Virus record (IMG/VR): IMGVR_UViG_3300020195_000167
Location: 1 to 23,286 of that record
Strand: one strand, 5' to 3'
From: a virus
Length of the DNA stretch: 23,286 nt
Shown: in pieces, positions 7,364-15,579 of the stretch
Layout of the letters: each line of letters starts with the position of its first letter
How positions within the stretch are numbered: position 1 is the stretch's first letter
Made by a program: the position numbers and the translations under genes
Notes under the pieces: generated by a model
Database searches by the model: none
What the model saw: the letters and a program-made list of their open reading frames with translations, nothing else
What the model was told of the DNA's origin: nothing

Positions 7364-7392
7364 TTGACAAAATAGAAAATTTAAGTTATGAT
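7364..7392 (+). promoter_or_regulatory. Sigma70 promoter of the truncated HNH gene, leaderless type
   Basis: TTGACA (7364-7369), 17-nt spacer, TATGAT (7387-7392), then 6 nt to the ATG at 7399. No Shine-Dalgarno fits between, so translation from a leaderless mRNA is implied. A direct repeat GTATTTAC lies just upstream (7347 and 7357). Confidence 0.75.
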
Positions 7393-7398
7393 CATTAA

Positions 7399-7884
7399 AT
7401 GAAGCAATGTAAAAGGTGCAAACAAACCATGGTATTGACAGATTTTAGTGTAGATAACACTAAAGGGGATAGAAGGAACATATATTGTAAGCAATGTGTT
7501 AGAGCGTACCATCATAGCCATAAAGGGCCAATTTCTGATAATAAGAAGAATTATTATGAATTACATAAAGAAGAGATTAAGCAAAAGCGTAAGGAATATA
7601 GAAAATTTAATCCCGAAAAGATCAAATTAACTCAAAAAAAATATTATGAAGCCCATAAAGTAGAACTTAATGAATCAAGCAGCGAATATAGAAAAGACTG
7701 GCGGGAGAAAAACAAGCTAAAAATCAGGGAGCAGGCTAGGCTTTACTATCAAAAGCATAAAGAACGCATTTATGATTATAGACGAAAACGAGTGAAAACT
7801 GATATCCAGACTAGATTGGCACAGCGTCTTAGGTGTAGATTAAGAATTGCCAGGAAGAATAATCAGAAGAAAGGGGCCGCTTGA
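7399..7884 (+). CDS. Truncated HNH-type homing endonuclease (zinc ribbon and basic repeats only)
   Basis: This 161-residue protein starts MKQCKRCKQ and has a second pair in YCKQC at about 30-34. Together they form the CxxC...CxxC zinc ribbon that opens many phage HNH proteins. Four basic helical repeats follow (YYELHKEEIKQKRKEYR, YYEAHKVELNESSSEYR, LYYQKHKERIYDYR and similar). It ends in LRCRLRIARKNNQKKGAA. In related proteins a segment like LRxRLxxALKxNxKxGSA is followed by the DLGCS and HxDH/HNH catalytic part, which is missing here; the downstream bases do not restore it in frame. It is probably a decayed nuclease, or a DNA-binding protein derived from one. It stands alone on the plus strand between scaffold and MCP, opposite to the late genes. 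Confidence 0.75.
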   Translation: MKQCKRCKQTMVLTDFSVDNTKGDRRNIYCKQCVRAYHHSHKGPISDNKKNYYELHKEEIKQKRKEYRKFNPEKIKLTQKKYYEAHKVELNESSSEYRKDWREKNKLKIREQARLYYQKHKERIYDYRRKRVKTDIQTRLAQRLRCRLRIARKNNQKKGAA

Positions 7885-7911
7885 GGAGTATTAAGAAGGA
7901 GGGGAGAAATC

Positions 7912-8868
7912 TTACTTTAAATACTTATCGAACAGTTCTTGTTGAAAATCATCCATAGATTGTTTCTTCTTTGGTGATTTTTCATTTTCATGTGCTGATT
8001 TAGGAACTGGAACTTGTTCTGTTCTAGTTGGATTAGGAGGAGCCTTAGATTTAACCTTATTGACTTCATATTGTCGAATCTTCTTGAGCTGATCTTCGCC
8101 TAAGATCTTAAGGAGGTCTTCAACATCATAATGTCCAAACAAAGAACGATGTTCTTCTTCGAGATCTTGTCTAACTCGTGTTGCAACATCTAAAGCTGTG
8201 GCTTCATAACCATTTTCAAGGGCTGATGCCATATATTCAGCAATACGGGCAACCGTCTTTGGGTTCTTAGGTAATTTATATTTATCAATAGCTCCAATGA
8301 TTTCATCTTGAATGTCTGATTCATATTTAGATTGAAGTTTTGACATTTGTTGATCACGTTGTTCTTTGACCATCTCATCTTTTTCACTCTTAAGTCTTTG
8401 AATTTCTTGTTGAATTTCATGTCTCTCACGTTCATCAGGAGACATCATTTTCTTATTAGCTTCTTGAACGATAAAGTCTTCAGCTAATTTGCGAACATCT
8501 AACCCAAGGCTAGCAAGAGCTTTACCTGGGTCTCTTTGAATCAACTCAAGAACAGCTTCAGCTTTCTTACGAGTATTGGCCGCTTGTTCAAACTTTTCAT
8601 GTGCACCTAAACCAAGTTGAGCAAGACGAACTAATTCGCCTTCATCAGTAACTTCGCGTTCACGACCTTGTGATTTAAGTTTCCATTTCTTAATGGCGGC
8701 TTTAATTTCAGCTTCTGAAGGTTGTTTAGATTCTTGTGGGCTTATTACTTCAGCGATTTCGTTACCAACGTCTGCTGCATCTTGAAATGCGTCGTTAGAA
8801 CCGGTTGCTTCTTGTGCAACTTGTGTGGCATCTACTGGTGCTGATGGTGTGGAGGGTGTATCACTCAT
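7912..8868 (-). CDS. Capsid scaffolding protein
   Basis: This 318-residue protein sits just upstream of the MCP, the usual scaffold position. It is acidic, Gln/Glu-rich at the N-terminus (residues 1-60). A long predicted coiled-coil region rich in E/K/Q runs from about 130 to 190 (RERHEIQQEIQRLKSEKDEM). The C-terminal tail is short, lysine-rich and helical (SPKKKQSMDDFQQELFDKYLK). Scaffolds of tailed phages typically have such a helical body and a basic C-terminus that contacts the capsid protein. AAGGAATAATAT precedes the ATG. A late promoter motif lies 73 nt upstream. No protease signature was seen. The call rests on position and composition, not on sequence identity. Confidence 0.78.
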   Translation of the reverse strand: MSDTPSTPSAPVDATQVAQEATGSNDAFQDAADVGNEIAEVISPQESKQPSEAEIKAAIKKWKLKSQGREREVTDEGELVRLAQLGLGAHEKFEQAANTRKKAEAVLELIQRDPGKALASLGLDVRKLAEDFIVQEANKKMMSPDERERHEIQQEIQRLKSEKDEMVKEQRDQQMSKLQSKYESDIQDEIIGAIDKYKLPKNPKTVARIAEYMASALENGYEATALDVATRVRQDLEEEHRSLFGHYDVEDLLKILGEDQLKKIRQYEVNKVKSKAPPNPTRTEQVPVPKSAHENEKSPKKKQSMDDFQQELFDKYLK

Positions 8869-8940
8869 ATATTATTCCTTTTCACGTCTCTAATGAGATT
8901 AGTTATTGGTTTGTTCGCCCAAGTGGGTTAGAACTTATAT

Positions 8941-8952
8941 AATACTTATTAA
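8941..8952 (-). promoter_or_regulatory. Putative late promoter motif (copy 4), scaffold
   Basis: The minus strand reads TTAATAAGTATT followed by ATATAAG. It overlaps the stop codon of the preceding gene (8949-8951) and is followed by two small hairpin options (CCCA-CT-TGGG and CTAAT-CTC-ATTAG) before the scaffold ATG. Confidence 0.5.
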
Positions 8953-9290
8953 ACGTCTATACTATTAGCTAAATCCTGATCATATACCCTTTGTGTATAA
9001 GTTATTGGAAAGGTAAACGTTGGGATATTTACTATAGAATTAGCTTTAGCTTTAATCTTTGCATATCCTAATGCAGTTAGATCTCCACTTAACTCTAAAG
9101 ACGTACAAGTAAAATGAAATACCTTTGTAATATCAAGTGACGAACCTTTGGCATCAGAATGGGCTTTATTAATAAAAAGGCTAATATGAAAAGTTACCTT
9201 TAGATTTACTTTATCACAGTTAAGCGCAGTGATTTTCCAGTACTTACCTGAGGTTCCATTAGGTAGGGTTTTTGTTTTTTCTAAGCCCAT
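8949..9290 (-). CDS. Small virion-associated protein, unassigned
   Basis: This 113-residue protein has a clear ribosome site (AAGGAG, 6 nt before the ATG). It has no signal peptide and no membrane segment. The sequence alternates hydrophobic and polar residues (KVNLKVTFHISLFINKA, VFHFTCTSLELSGDL), suggesting a beta-sandwich. It lies 10 bp after the fibre-like gene and before the scaffold in the late operon, which suggests a structural or assembly role. I do not recognise the family. Confidence 0.65.
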   Translation of the reverse strand: MGLEKTKTLPNGTSGKYWKITALNCDKVNLKVTFHISLFINKAHSDAKGSSLDITKVFHFTCTSLELSGDLTALGYAKIKAKANSIVNIPTFTFPITYTQRVYDQDLANSIDV

Positions 9291-9300
9291 TATTATCTCC

Positions 9301-11703
9301 TTAAACTAACTCTACTATTACCCAACCAACTACTGAGGTTTCAGTGACGTCAGTTGAAAGAATATCAAAGCTTGTTCCTGCTATTACGTTTGTAATTGAT
9401 AAAAATCCTTGAGTTCCACCAGCAGCTTGAACAGTAAGCATTACATTGCAAGTTGCTGTAATTGCTGTGGTTGCCACTGTGACAGTCCCTGCAACTAACG
9501 TTGCCTGTCCTGCTGTTGCTGCTCCACCTGTTGATACAAGGCCTAGTAGTCCAATATTATCAATGGTGTTATTGTTCATTTCTAGAGTACCAGTGCCAGC
9601 TAGCTCTAGTAGAATTCCAGGGGCAGACGTTTTAGTTGTACCACCAATAGTTAATGACTTAGCAAACCAGTTGTCAGCTCCAGTGTCATCTACGTAGAGA
9701 CCCCAGACGTTTACTCCAATTCCAGATCCGCTTAGATTGGGATCAATTCGAAGTCCGTACAGGTTAGTAACAACTAGACTACCACCAAAAGGTAGTATTC
9801 CGATAGTTCTAAACATAGCACAGTGTGTGATAGTGCCACCGTCAGTTGGTACAACACCAGCTGGCACACTAGCTGCGACAAACATCATATCAGCATTAGC
9901 TACGGTTTTGCCAGCAGCCACAACGAGTGATGCTAACATTGCATTGGATTCAAACCCAAGGTTTCCCACAAAGCCGTCTAGTGACATGTCATCTTCTGCA
10001 ATAAGATTAATACCCATGTTGTTTCCAATGATAATAGAATTTGAAGTTGGGTTATTTAGTGCAATTTGATAAGTACCTGAGATAAGGTTATGTTGAAATA
10101 AGCTGGGTGATGCTGTATAAATACTTGTATTAAAATTAGAGGCAACAGCAAGGGCGCCGTCTATAAGAGTAATTCCTGCCTTTTGAGTAGAACAAGATAT
10201 GTTGGTTAAATCTATTATAAGGCCCTGAACAAAGCTTGATACGGCTTGAGTTCCACCGACAGTTAAGCCAGTCCAGTTAGCACTGACTCCGCTATTACTA
10301 AAAAACTTTCCAAGTGATTTAGATTGGGAAGTGCCGTTTATTTGGATATCAATACCGTCTGAATTTTGACCAACGTCTGCTGTATTTAACCCTACATAGA
10401 GATAAGCTGTACTACTATTTAAAGAGTTACTGACGTAGCAGCCATTAAAATTGTTAGTTACTTGGCCGATGCCAATAGAAGTTGCTTTAATGAGTGTATA
10501 ACTACTGCGAAGTGTTCCATCCATTATAAAATTGGTATCAATCCCAGTGTAGTTCTCAATGCTAAAGTTAGCATCAATGTTTGTATTTAACCTGTATCCT
10601 AAAATATCACCATGAACGAATCCAGTGTTGGTGCCAGTGCCTACGTCAATTCTGGTTTCTATTCCTGTTATTCGTTCAACTGTACCATTTCCTTCCATGG
10701 AAACATTATAAAGTGCAGCAAGGATAGCGCCATTTTCAAAGTTATTTAACGATCTATCAACATGTAAATCAAATTGGAAACCAATTGTTTCTGAAGGTCG
10801 CTGGTCAGAAAGTGCAGAAACTTCTATTTCAAAAAAGTTAACTTTAATGAGTCCACCGATTGGTTCTACATTTAAGTAACAGTTGATTCCAAAGAAAGTG
10901 GGGTCAACACTCCAGGGGGGTAGTGCTGTTAAAACGCCACTAGAGTTATAGTAGGCGAGTTTATTGGCAGTTCCTGTGGTACCTGGTACATCTTCCCAGG
11001 TTAGAACACTGGAACTATCACTTCTTAAAAACTTATTACTTGCTGGTGGTTCAGGGGGCCATGTGTACGTAGTTGATCCAGTGACAACTGCCGGGGCTTT
11101 AAATGCCACATATTGTCCACCTACAGCATCTGCCCAGCGGAGAGATCTCTCTGGGGCCACTTCAAGATTTTGATCTGGTCCAATGGTTAAAGCAAGCTTT
11201 AATGCCCCAGTGGTATCCGCAGTATAAAAATAAATATTACTACCGTTATCTCCGATTTGTTTTTGCATACGGATAAGAGCTGTATTTAGTGAAGTGGTAT
11301 CTGCATTATCTCTGGGGTCAAAATTTATATCAAACGCTGGTGATCCAGTGGGTATATCATTGCCCCACGTAAATCTACCACTGCCTTGAGCTGATCCACT
11401 ATTACCGATTTTAACATGTAGTAAGCCAGTTGCTGTTGCAGCATTAATATCTTTGTAAAATCCATGGGTACGATTATTTCCACTTGGAGCACCAAAGGAC
11501 CATTGTTGAGAAATATCAACGGAAGATGCAATAATCCCATTGGTTAATGTGTTTAACGAAAAGGCGTCATTGGTACCAATTGAGATATCAGATCCAAAGG
11601 AGTTCCCACCATTAGTAATATCTCCACCAGATGCAGAGCTTGATCCCACATAATCGAATATACCCGTAAAGGGATTAAAAACTATTTGTGGAATAATCGG
11701 CAT
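9301..11703 (-). CDS. Large fibre- or appendage-like virion protein
   Basis: This 800-residue protein begins MPIIPQIVFNPFTGIFDYVG, a style common at the N-terminus of phage appendage proteins. Much of the body is Gly/Ser/Thr/Asn-rich with repeated short beta-like stretches (TGIETRIDVGTG, LGYRLNTNI, LYGLRIDPN, WGLYVDDTGADNWF), consistent with a trimeric fibre. The C-terminal ~60 residues (TATCNVMLTVQAAGGTQG and SFDILSTDVTETSVVGWVIVE) resemble a small module often seen at the end of phage virion proteins. The ATG overlaps the stop of the upstream gene (TAATG), so translation is probably coupled. The role in adsorption is inferred. The intramolecular chaperone and lyase motifs of tailspikes were not seen. 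Confidence 0.72.
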   Translation of the reverse strand: MPIIPQIVFNPFTGIFDYVGSSSASGGDITNGGNSFGSDISIGTNDAFSLNTLTNGIIASSVDISQQWSFGAPSGNNRTHGFYKDINAATATGLLHVKIGNSGSAQGSGRFTWGNDIPTGSPAFDINFDPRDNADTTSLNTALIRMQKQIGDNGSNIYFYTADTTGALKLALTIGPDQNLEVAPERSLRWADAVGGQYVAFKAPAVVTGSTTYTWPPEPPASNKFLRSDSSSVLTWEDVPGTTGTANKLAYYNSSGVLTALPPWSVDPTFFGINCYLNVEPIGGLIKVNFFEIEVSALSDQRPSETIGFQFDLHVDRSLNNFENGAILAALYNVSMEGNGTVERITGIETRIDVGTGTNTGFVHGDILGYRLNTNIDANFSIENYTGIDTNFIMDGTLRSSYTLIKATSIGIGQVTNNFNGCYVSNSLNSSTAYLYVGLNTADVGQNSDGIDIQINGTSQSKSLGKFFSNSGVSANWTGLTVGGTQAVSSFVQGLIIDLTNISCSTQKAGITLIDGALAVASNFNTSIYTASPSLFQHNLISGTYQIALNNPTSNSIIIGNNMGINLIAEDDMSLDGFVGNLGFESNAMLASLVVAAGKTVANADMMFVAASVPAGVVPTDGGTITHCAMFRTIGILPFGGSLVVTNLYGLRIDPNLSGSGIGVNVWGLYVDDTGADNWFAKSLTIGGTTKTSAPGILLELAGTGTLEMNNNTIDNIGLLGLVSTGGAATAGQATLVAGTVTVATTAITATCNVMLTVQAAGGTQGFLSITNVIAGTSFDILSTDVTETSVVGWVIVELV

Positions 11704-12065
11704 TACGTTCTCACTATGCTTATTAATTGATTAGAAACGTTATAAGTTAAAGTTAACGTTGCAATAGTGACTGTAAGTAATTTATAAACGACAACTCCAA
11801 TTTGACCTGTCCCATTACCGGATATAATATAAGTTAAATCAATTTGATCATAGTGTTCAGGGACTAAACTTCCAATTACTTTTACATCTATTGGGCTTTG
11901 ATCTGAAGCAATAACAACCGGTTCTGAGCCAGACATTGGCTTTTGACCAAATGTTGCTTCTTTACTATCAATACTCGCAAGTAAGGCTATTTCAACTAGT
12001 TGGTTAGATGCTGTAGCGTCTCCGCCACCAGTTCCAGTTGTGTCATTTATATCAATATACGCCAT
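11703..12065 (-). CDS. Small late structural protein (120 residues)
   Basis: I chose the ATG at 12063-12065 (MAYIDINDTTGTGGGD) because AAAGAG lies 8 nt upstream and it begins just after the stop of the neighbouring gene. The longer frame to 12110 would overlap that gene by 44 bp. The middle, ASDQSPIDVKVIGSLVPEHY, and the end, GQIGVVVYKLLTVTIATLTL, match a small protein type often found near portal and tail genes. In it, IASDQSPxxVK is followed by a beta-rich C-terminus. The function is not established; a head-tail or fibre accessory role is inferred. Confidence 0.72.
   Translation of the reverse strand: MAYIDINDTTGTGGGDATASNQLVEIALLASIDSKEATFGQKPMSGSEPVVIASDQSPIDVKVIGSLVPEHYDQIDLTYIISGNGTGQIGVVVYKLLTVTIATLTLTYNVSNQLISIVRT
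11715..11726 (-). promoter_or_regulatory. Possible late promoter motif (copy 3)
   Basis: The minus strand reads TTAATAAGCATA followed by GTGAGAAC, one base off the best copies. It lies inside the end of the 120-residue gene and only 12 nt before the next ATG, so it could be chance coding sequence. Confidence 0.3.
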
Positions 12066-12066
12066 A

Positions 12067-12414
12067 TTAGCTCTTTGATACCATATGAATAACCAACAAT
12101 CCGTTACCACTGGTTCTAGTATATTTTAATCTTACAAAATTATAATAAGCATGTTTGCTTACATTGAAAATATTATTAGTCTCACCATCATCAGTTGGAG
12201 ATGGTAAACTACTATTAGGTATATCAGACCAGTTTACTGAATCAAGAGATGCCTGTAGAGACATTATACCAACTGGACTACCGCCAGTCCAAAAAGCTTG
12301 TATACAATAACCGGACACGTTCGTAATATTCCCAGGTAAAGAAAATAACGATGTTCCCATGTTGTTTACATCAGAAGCTAAAAGTACTTCTGTTGGTTTA
12401 GATTCAAAGGACAT
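12067..12414 (-). CDS. Small late structural protein, discoidin-like fold suspected
   Basis: This 115-residue protein has AAAGGAATGATTAATT before the ATG. The core reads SGYCIQAFWTGGSPVG, MSLQASLDSVNWSDIP and YNFVRLKYTRTSGNG, a pattern of small phage virion proteins. There a tryptophan-rich beta-sandwich has the SxDxxNWxDI and VRxxYTRTSG signatures. It lies immediately after the portal gene and ends 1 bp before the next ATG. The operon position suggests a head-completion, neck or fibre-attachment part; this is inference. Confidence 0.72.
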   Translation of the reverse strand: MSFESKPTEVLLASDVNNMGTSLFSLPGNITNVSGYCIQAFWTGGSPVGIMSLQASLDSVNWSDIPNSSLPSPTDDGETNNIFNVSKHAYYNFVRLKYTRTSGNGLLVIHMVSKS

Positions 12415-12428
12415 AATTAATCATTCCT

Positions 12429-15400
12429 TTATTTGTTTACACCCGAAATCTCAGGAACTTGATTATCCATTGGATTCTTTGGTAAACTTGGCATAGTTAT
12501 ATTTGGAGCACCTTCTGGAACTGGAGCTTGCGGGCCTTCTGTTGGTGATGGTGGAGTTGGTCCGCCCATAGATGGACCACCGGGGGCTTCTGCGCCTTCA
12601 GGTCCACCTGGTCCAGGAGGCTGAGGAGGAGGAGCTAATGAAGGTTGCCCTAAAATATTAAGAAGGGCAGGGTCTGCAGTTTTAAGTTGTTGAATGTGGT
12701 CTTGGATATGTTGTAGCACAGCCTGAGTAACTTCTGCGTTCTCTCTAGCATCTGGAGAGGCAATAACTGTCTTATGTTCTTTAATATGAAGAACATGTTC
12801 ATCAAGAACAGTGACTGAAACGCCTTTACCTTCTGCAAGCTTTTCGTTTTCACCCTTAATAAGAGTTAATTCAGAAAGATCACCTTCAAGCATTTGATCA
12901 AGATTACCAGTCTTCATAACCATGATATAATCTTGAGCGTTCTTAATAATACCTTGTTGAAGTAAGTTGTTAGCCATTTCTAATTTACCAGCAGTTGTAT
13001 TATGAGTAACAGTGAAGTCTCCTAATACAAAATGCGGCTCTTCTTTTAAAGTAAATCCATAGTAAGTGCCCATTCCTGTGGATTTAATATCAATACTGTA
13101 ATTGAGGTGATTGCGAGCTTTAGTTTTCTTAATAGCCCGTTTACGAGCAATACGAGTGGGGATAGTCCAAGTATCGCCACCAATAGTAATCTTTTGATAC
13201 AACCCTTCTGTACCATTTTGTGATTTACTTTTAATCTCTTTGGTTGTAACTCTAAAACCTAATGACCTAGCTAAATATATGATGTCTTTACTAAGCTGTT
13301 TATTTTTTTGTGTAATTACAAAAGTTGTTTTAGAAACAAGAGAGCCGTCCGTATCTAAAAGACCGGCTAATAGTTCTAATCGGTTCTCAGCCGAGTTTAT
13401 CTTATATGATTGGGGAATATGTTTATTGTTAATAACGCCGAGATCTCTAAAGGCATTTAATGCATTATTTCGATCATTAGAACCGTGAGATTCGCCGCTT
13501 GTGATGAAATATACACTAGATTGATTATTGGGTTGAGATTGTACTCTTATATCATGCCCTATTACTTTAGCATAGTTGTACCATTCTTGGCGAATTTCTT
13601 CATCCATAGTAGTAATGGCGGTAGTATTTTGATGTCCATCGCCAAGCCATAAGCCCAATTGGTAAGCAGGAACTGTTACTGGTTTAGTTTCAAATTCAAC
13701 TCCAGTTCTAAAGCCCATGAATTTTTGTTGTTTCCCTTTAGGCCATAATAGAAATTCGCCGACAGAAATATCCACAATATCATATTGCTTGAGGCCGTAG
13801 CGTCCATCATTAGAGCAATATTTAAGAGATAAAATATGACTCTTATTACAGCCGTACACGAATTCACTATTAATTTTACTATGCGAAATATCAAACATTT
13901 CTTCTTGGCCGATTGAAACAGACTCAACTGTTCTAATCTTAGAATCAGGACCCATGATCACTTCACCAGTTACTATGTCTTGTACCTTCTTAATTGAGCC
14001 ATTATGCATAAGCACTTCAGTGTCAATTTTAAGACATTTAGATAAAGGATTACCCATATCTACAACTACACGACTAACTTTATCTAGATCATTTCCAGTA
14101 AACTCTCTCATATAAGAACGATTACTTTTACCAGCAATCATTGCTACTCTTGGTGTGGCAGCAAAATCCCTTAGAGTAGATAACGTGGCAGTACCAACGT
14201 CCTCTAATAGCTGCGCAAAGGATTGTTGTAGTCCAGAGTTAAATTGAATTGCCATTGATTGAATCAACGCAAGCGCGTTACCTGATCTTAAGTTGGCTTC
14301 AGGGTTACCTCTAGCAACAGAGTTGACCCCTGAGATAGTTTCCATTACTGATTCAATCTTATCAACAAATTGAAAGATTTCAGGAGGAGTCTTAGTTAAG
14401 TTAAGAGCTTCAGGTTTACCACCAGAAGACGGATCATATTCAATAACATTGAGACCACCAGGTAAGGATGAATAGGATATATTATGATTTTGTGGTATGA
14501 TAAGATTCTGCACACCGAAGGTGGATTGATTTGTAATGATGATTGAATAGAGACCGTCTAAAGTTTCTTGTAAACTTAAAAGATCAAACGCCACAGTATA
14601 ACCATGGGGTGTTCCAATGAAATCACCTGGGGCAATACGATAAACTGGGATATTTTTATAAGGAAGTGGGCCGTCATAAAGTACTGATTCCTTAGTAACA
14701 TAAACTACTTGTCGTCCATTAGGAAGAGCATCAGATCTACGATGATAGAATTCATACACTGGAACGAGATCAGATCTTAATTGACCATCAGATTTAAACT
14801 TATAGTTAAAAGTCATATCCATTTCATCTTTAGTTTTAGCTTTAAGAAGTTCTTCCTTAAGCTCTGGATATTTAGCAACTAATTCAAATCTATTCTTGAA
14901 ATGACGAATAATAATCCAGTCTTCGTCATTATTATCGGTTCTAAAAACATCTTTAATAACATCTATAGGATTAAGTACAGAATAGTTAATATCGCCAGTG
15001 AAAGTAATTTTATCAGATTCGGGGTCAACACTATATTCATCTCCTTGAGTTGTATCCCATTCCAGGCGAACATATCCTTCACCGAACACAAGAGCATGTT
15101 CAACTGCAAGCTTTAAATAACGCTCAAGTCGTTTTTCTCTCATATAATAATCAAGAATACCATTAGCTAAGATTGTTTGAGCCAATGAACGGTAATCGGT
15201 ATTGACCGCTCTAGCTTCCATTGCTGGTCGGCTAGAAGTAGTCATAACAAGTAAATGTTGTAGCAAGTTACGGAAATGATTAGCTTTAATTAAAGTAAGT
15301 TCACCTTGTTCGCCGGTCTTAATCATTTCAGATGATGTATGGCCAGCACCTGTTGAATTATAACCATAATAAGCAGCATAAGACTTACGCATCTTACGAT

Positions 15401-15533
15401 AAATACCTGAAGCTCCTAGGTTTTCATACCAGAGGTCCACATGCTTAGCTAGTTGTGAAGCTATCTCTTCTTTATCTAAAGTGGCCCAATAAATGTCTCG
15501 GTTACCGCCTTCATTTGAACTGTATTCATCCAT
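12429..15533 (-). CDS. Portal protein interrupted by an intein
   Basis: The precursor is 1034 residues; the mature portal after intein removal is 688. The N-terminal extein (1-499) has NHFRNLLQHLLVMTTSSRPAMEARA, LERYLKLAVEHALVFGEGYVRLEWD, NPIDVIKDVFR and a long central helix region (ETLDGLYSIIITNQS to VNSVARGNPEANLRSGNALAL), as in portals of short-tailed phages. The C-extein resumes TTAGKLEMANNLLQQG, so removing the intein rebuilds the continuous NPLSK-TTAGKLEMA segment. The tail is Pro/Gly-rich and probably disordered. AAAGGAATATC precedes the ATG, and a late promoter motif lies 29 nt upstream in the gap after terminase. The portal forms the DNA entry ring at the capsid vertex and partners with TerL. 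Confidence 0.9.
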   Translation of the reverse strand: MDEYSSNEGGNRDIYWATLDKEEIASQLAKHVDLWYENLGASGIYRKMRKSYAAYYGYNSTGAGHTSSEMIKTGEQGELTLIKANHFRNLLQHLLVMTTSSRPAMEARAVNTDYRSLAQTILANGILDYYMREKRLERYLKLAVEHALVFGEGYVRLEWDTTQGDEYSVDPESDKITFTGDINYSVLNPIDVIKDVFRTDNNDEDWIIIRHFKNRFELVAKYPELKEELLKAKTKDEMDMTFNYKFKSDGQLRSDLVPVYEFYHRRSDALPNGRQVVYVTKESVLYDGPLPYKNIPVYRIAPGDFIGTPHGYTVAFDLLSLQETLDGLYSIIITNQSTFGVQNLIIPQNHNISYSSLPGGLNVIEYDPSSGGKPEALNLTKTPPEIFQFVDKIESVMETISGVNSVARGNPEANLRSGNALALIQSMAIQFNSGLQQSFAQLLEDVGTATLSTLRDFAATPRVAMIAGKSNRSYMREFTGNDLDKVSRVVVDMGNPLSKCLKIDTEVLMHNGSIKKVQDIVTGEVIMGPDSKIRTVESVSIGQEEMFDISHSKINSEFVYGCNKSHILSLKYCSNDGRYGLKQYDIVDISVGEFLLWPKGKQQKFMGFRTGVEFETKPVTVPAYQLGLWLGDGHQNTTAITTMDEEIRQEWYNYAKVIGHDIRVQSQPNNQSSVYFITSGESHGSNDRNNALNAFRDLGVINNKHIPQSYKINSAENRLELLAGLLDTDGSLVSKTTFVITQKNKQLSKDIIYLARSLGFRVTTKEIKSKSQNGTEGLYQKITIGGDTWTIPTRIARKRAIKKTKARNHLNYSIDIKSTGMGTYYGFTLKEEPHFVLGDFTVTHNTTAGKLEMANNLLQQGIIKNAQDYIMVMKTGNLDQMLEGDLSELTLIKGENEKLAEGKGVSVTVLDEHVLHIKEHKTVIASPDARENAEVTQAVLQHIQDHIQQLKTADPALLNILGQPSLAPPPQPPGPGGPEGAEAPGGPSMGGPTPPSPTEGPQAPVPEGAPNITMPSLPKNPMDNQVPEISGVNK
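12999..14036 (-). mobile_element. Intein with LAGLIDADG endonuclease in the portal protein
   Basis: The intein is residues 500-845 of the precursor (346 residues). Block A is CLKIDTEVLMHNGSIKKV, starting with the nucleophilic Cys500. A block B-like segment is VYGCNKSHILSL with a conserved His. The endonuclease motifs are YQLGLWLGDGH (about 624-634) and LLAGLLDTDGSL (721-732), the two LAGLIDADG helices. Block F/G is YYGFTLKEEPHFVLGDFTVTHN, ending His844-Asn845, and the +1 extein residue is Thr. All splicing residues are present, so it is probably active. The insertion lies in the conserved NPLSK/TTAGK segment of the portal. Confidence 0.94.
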
Positions 15534-15561
15534 GAGATATTCCTTTAATTCTATTGCTTAT

Positions 15562-15573
15562 TATACTTATTAA
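15562..15573 (-). promoter_or_regulatory. Putative late promoter motif (copy 2), portal
   Basis: The minus strand reads TTAATAAGTATA followed by ATAAG. It is in the 46-bp gap between the terminase stop and the portal start. Confidence 0.6.
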
Positions 15574-15579
15574 TAACCT

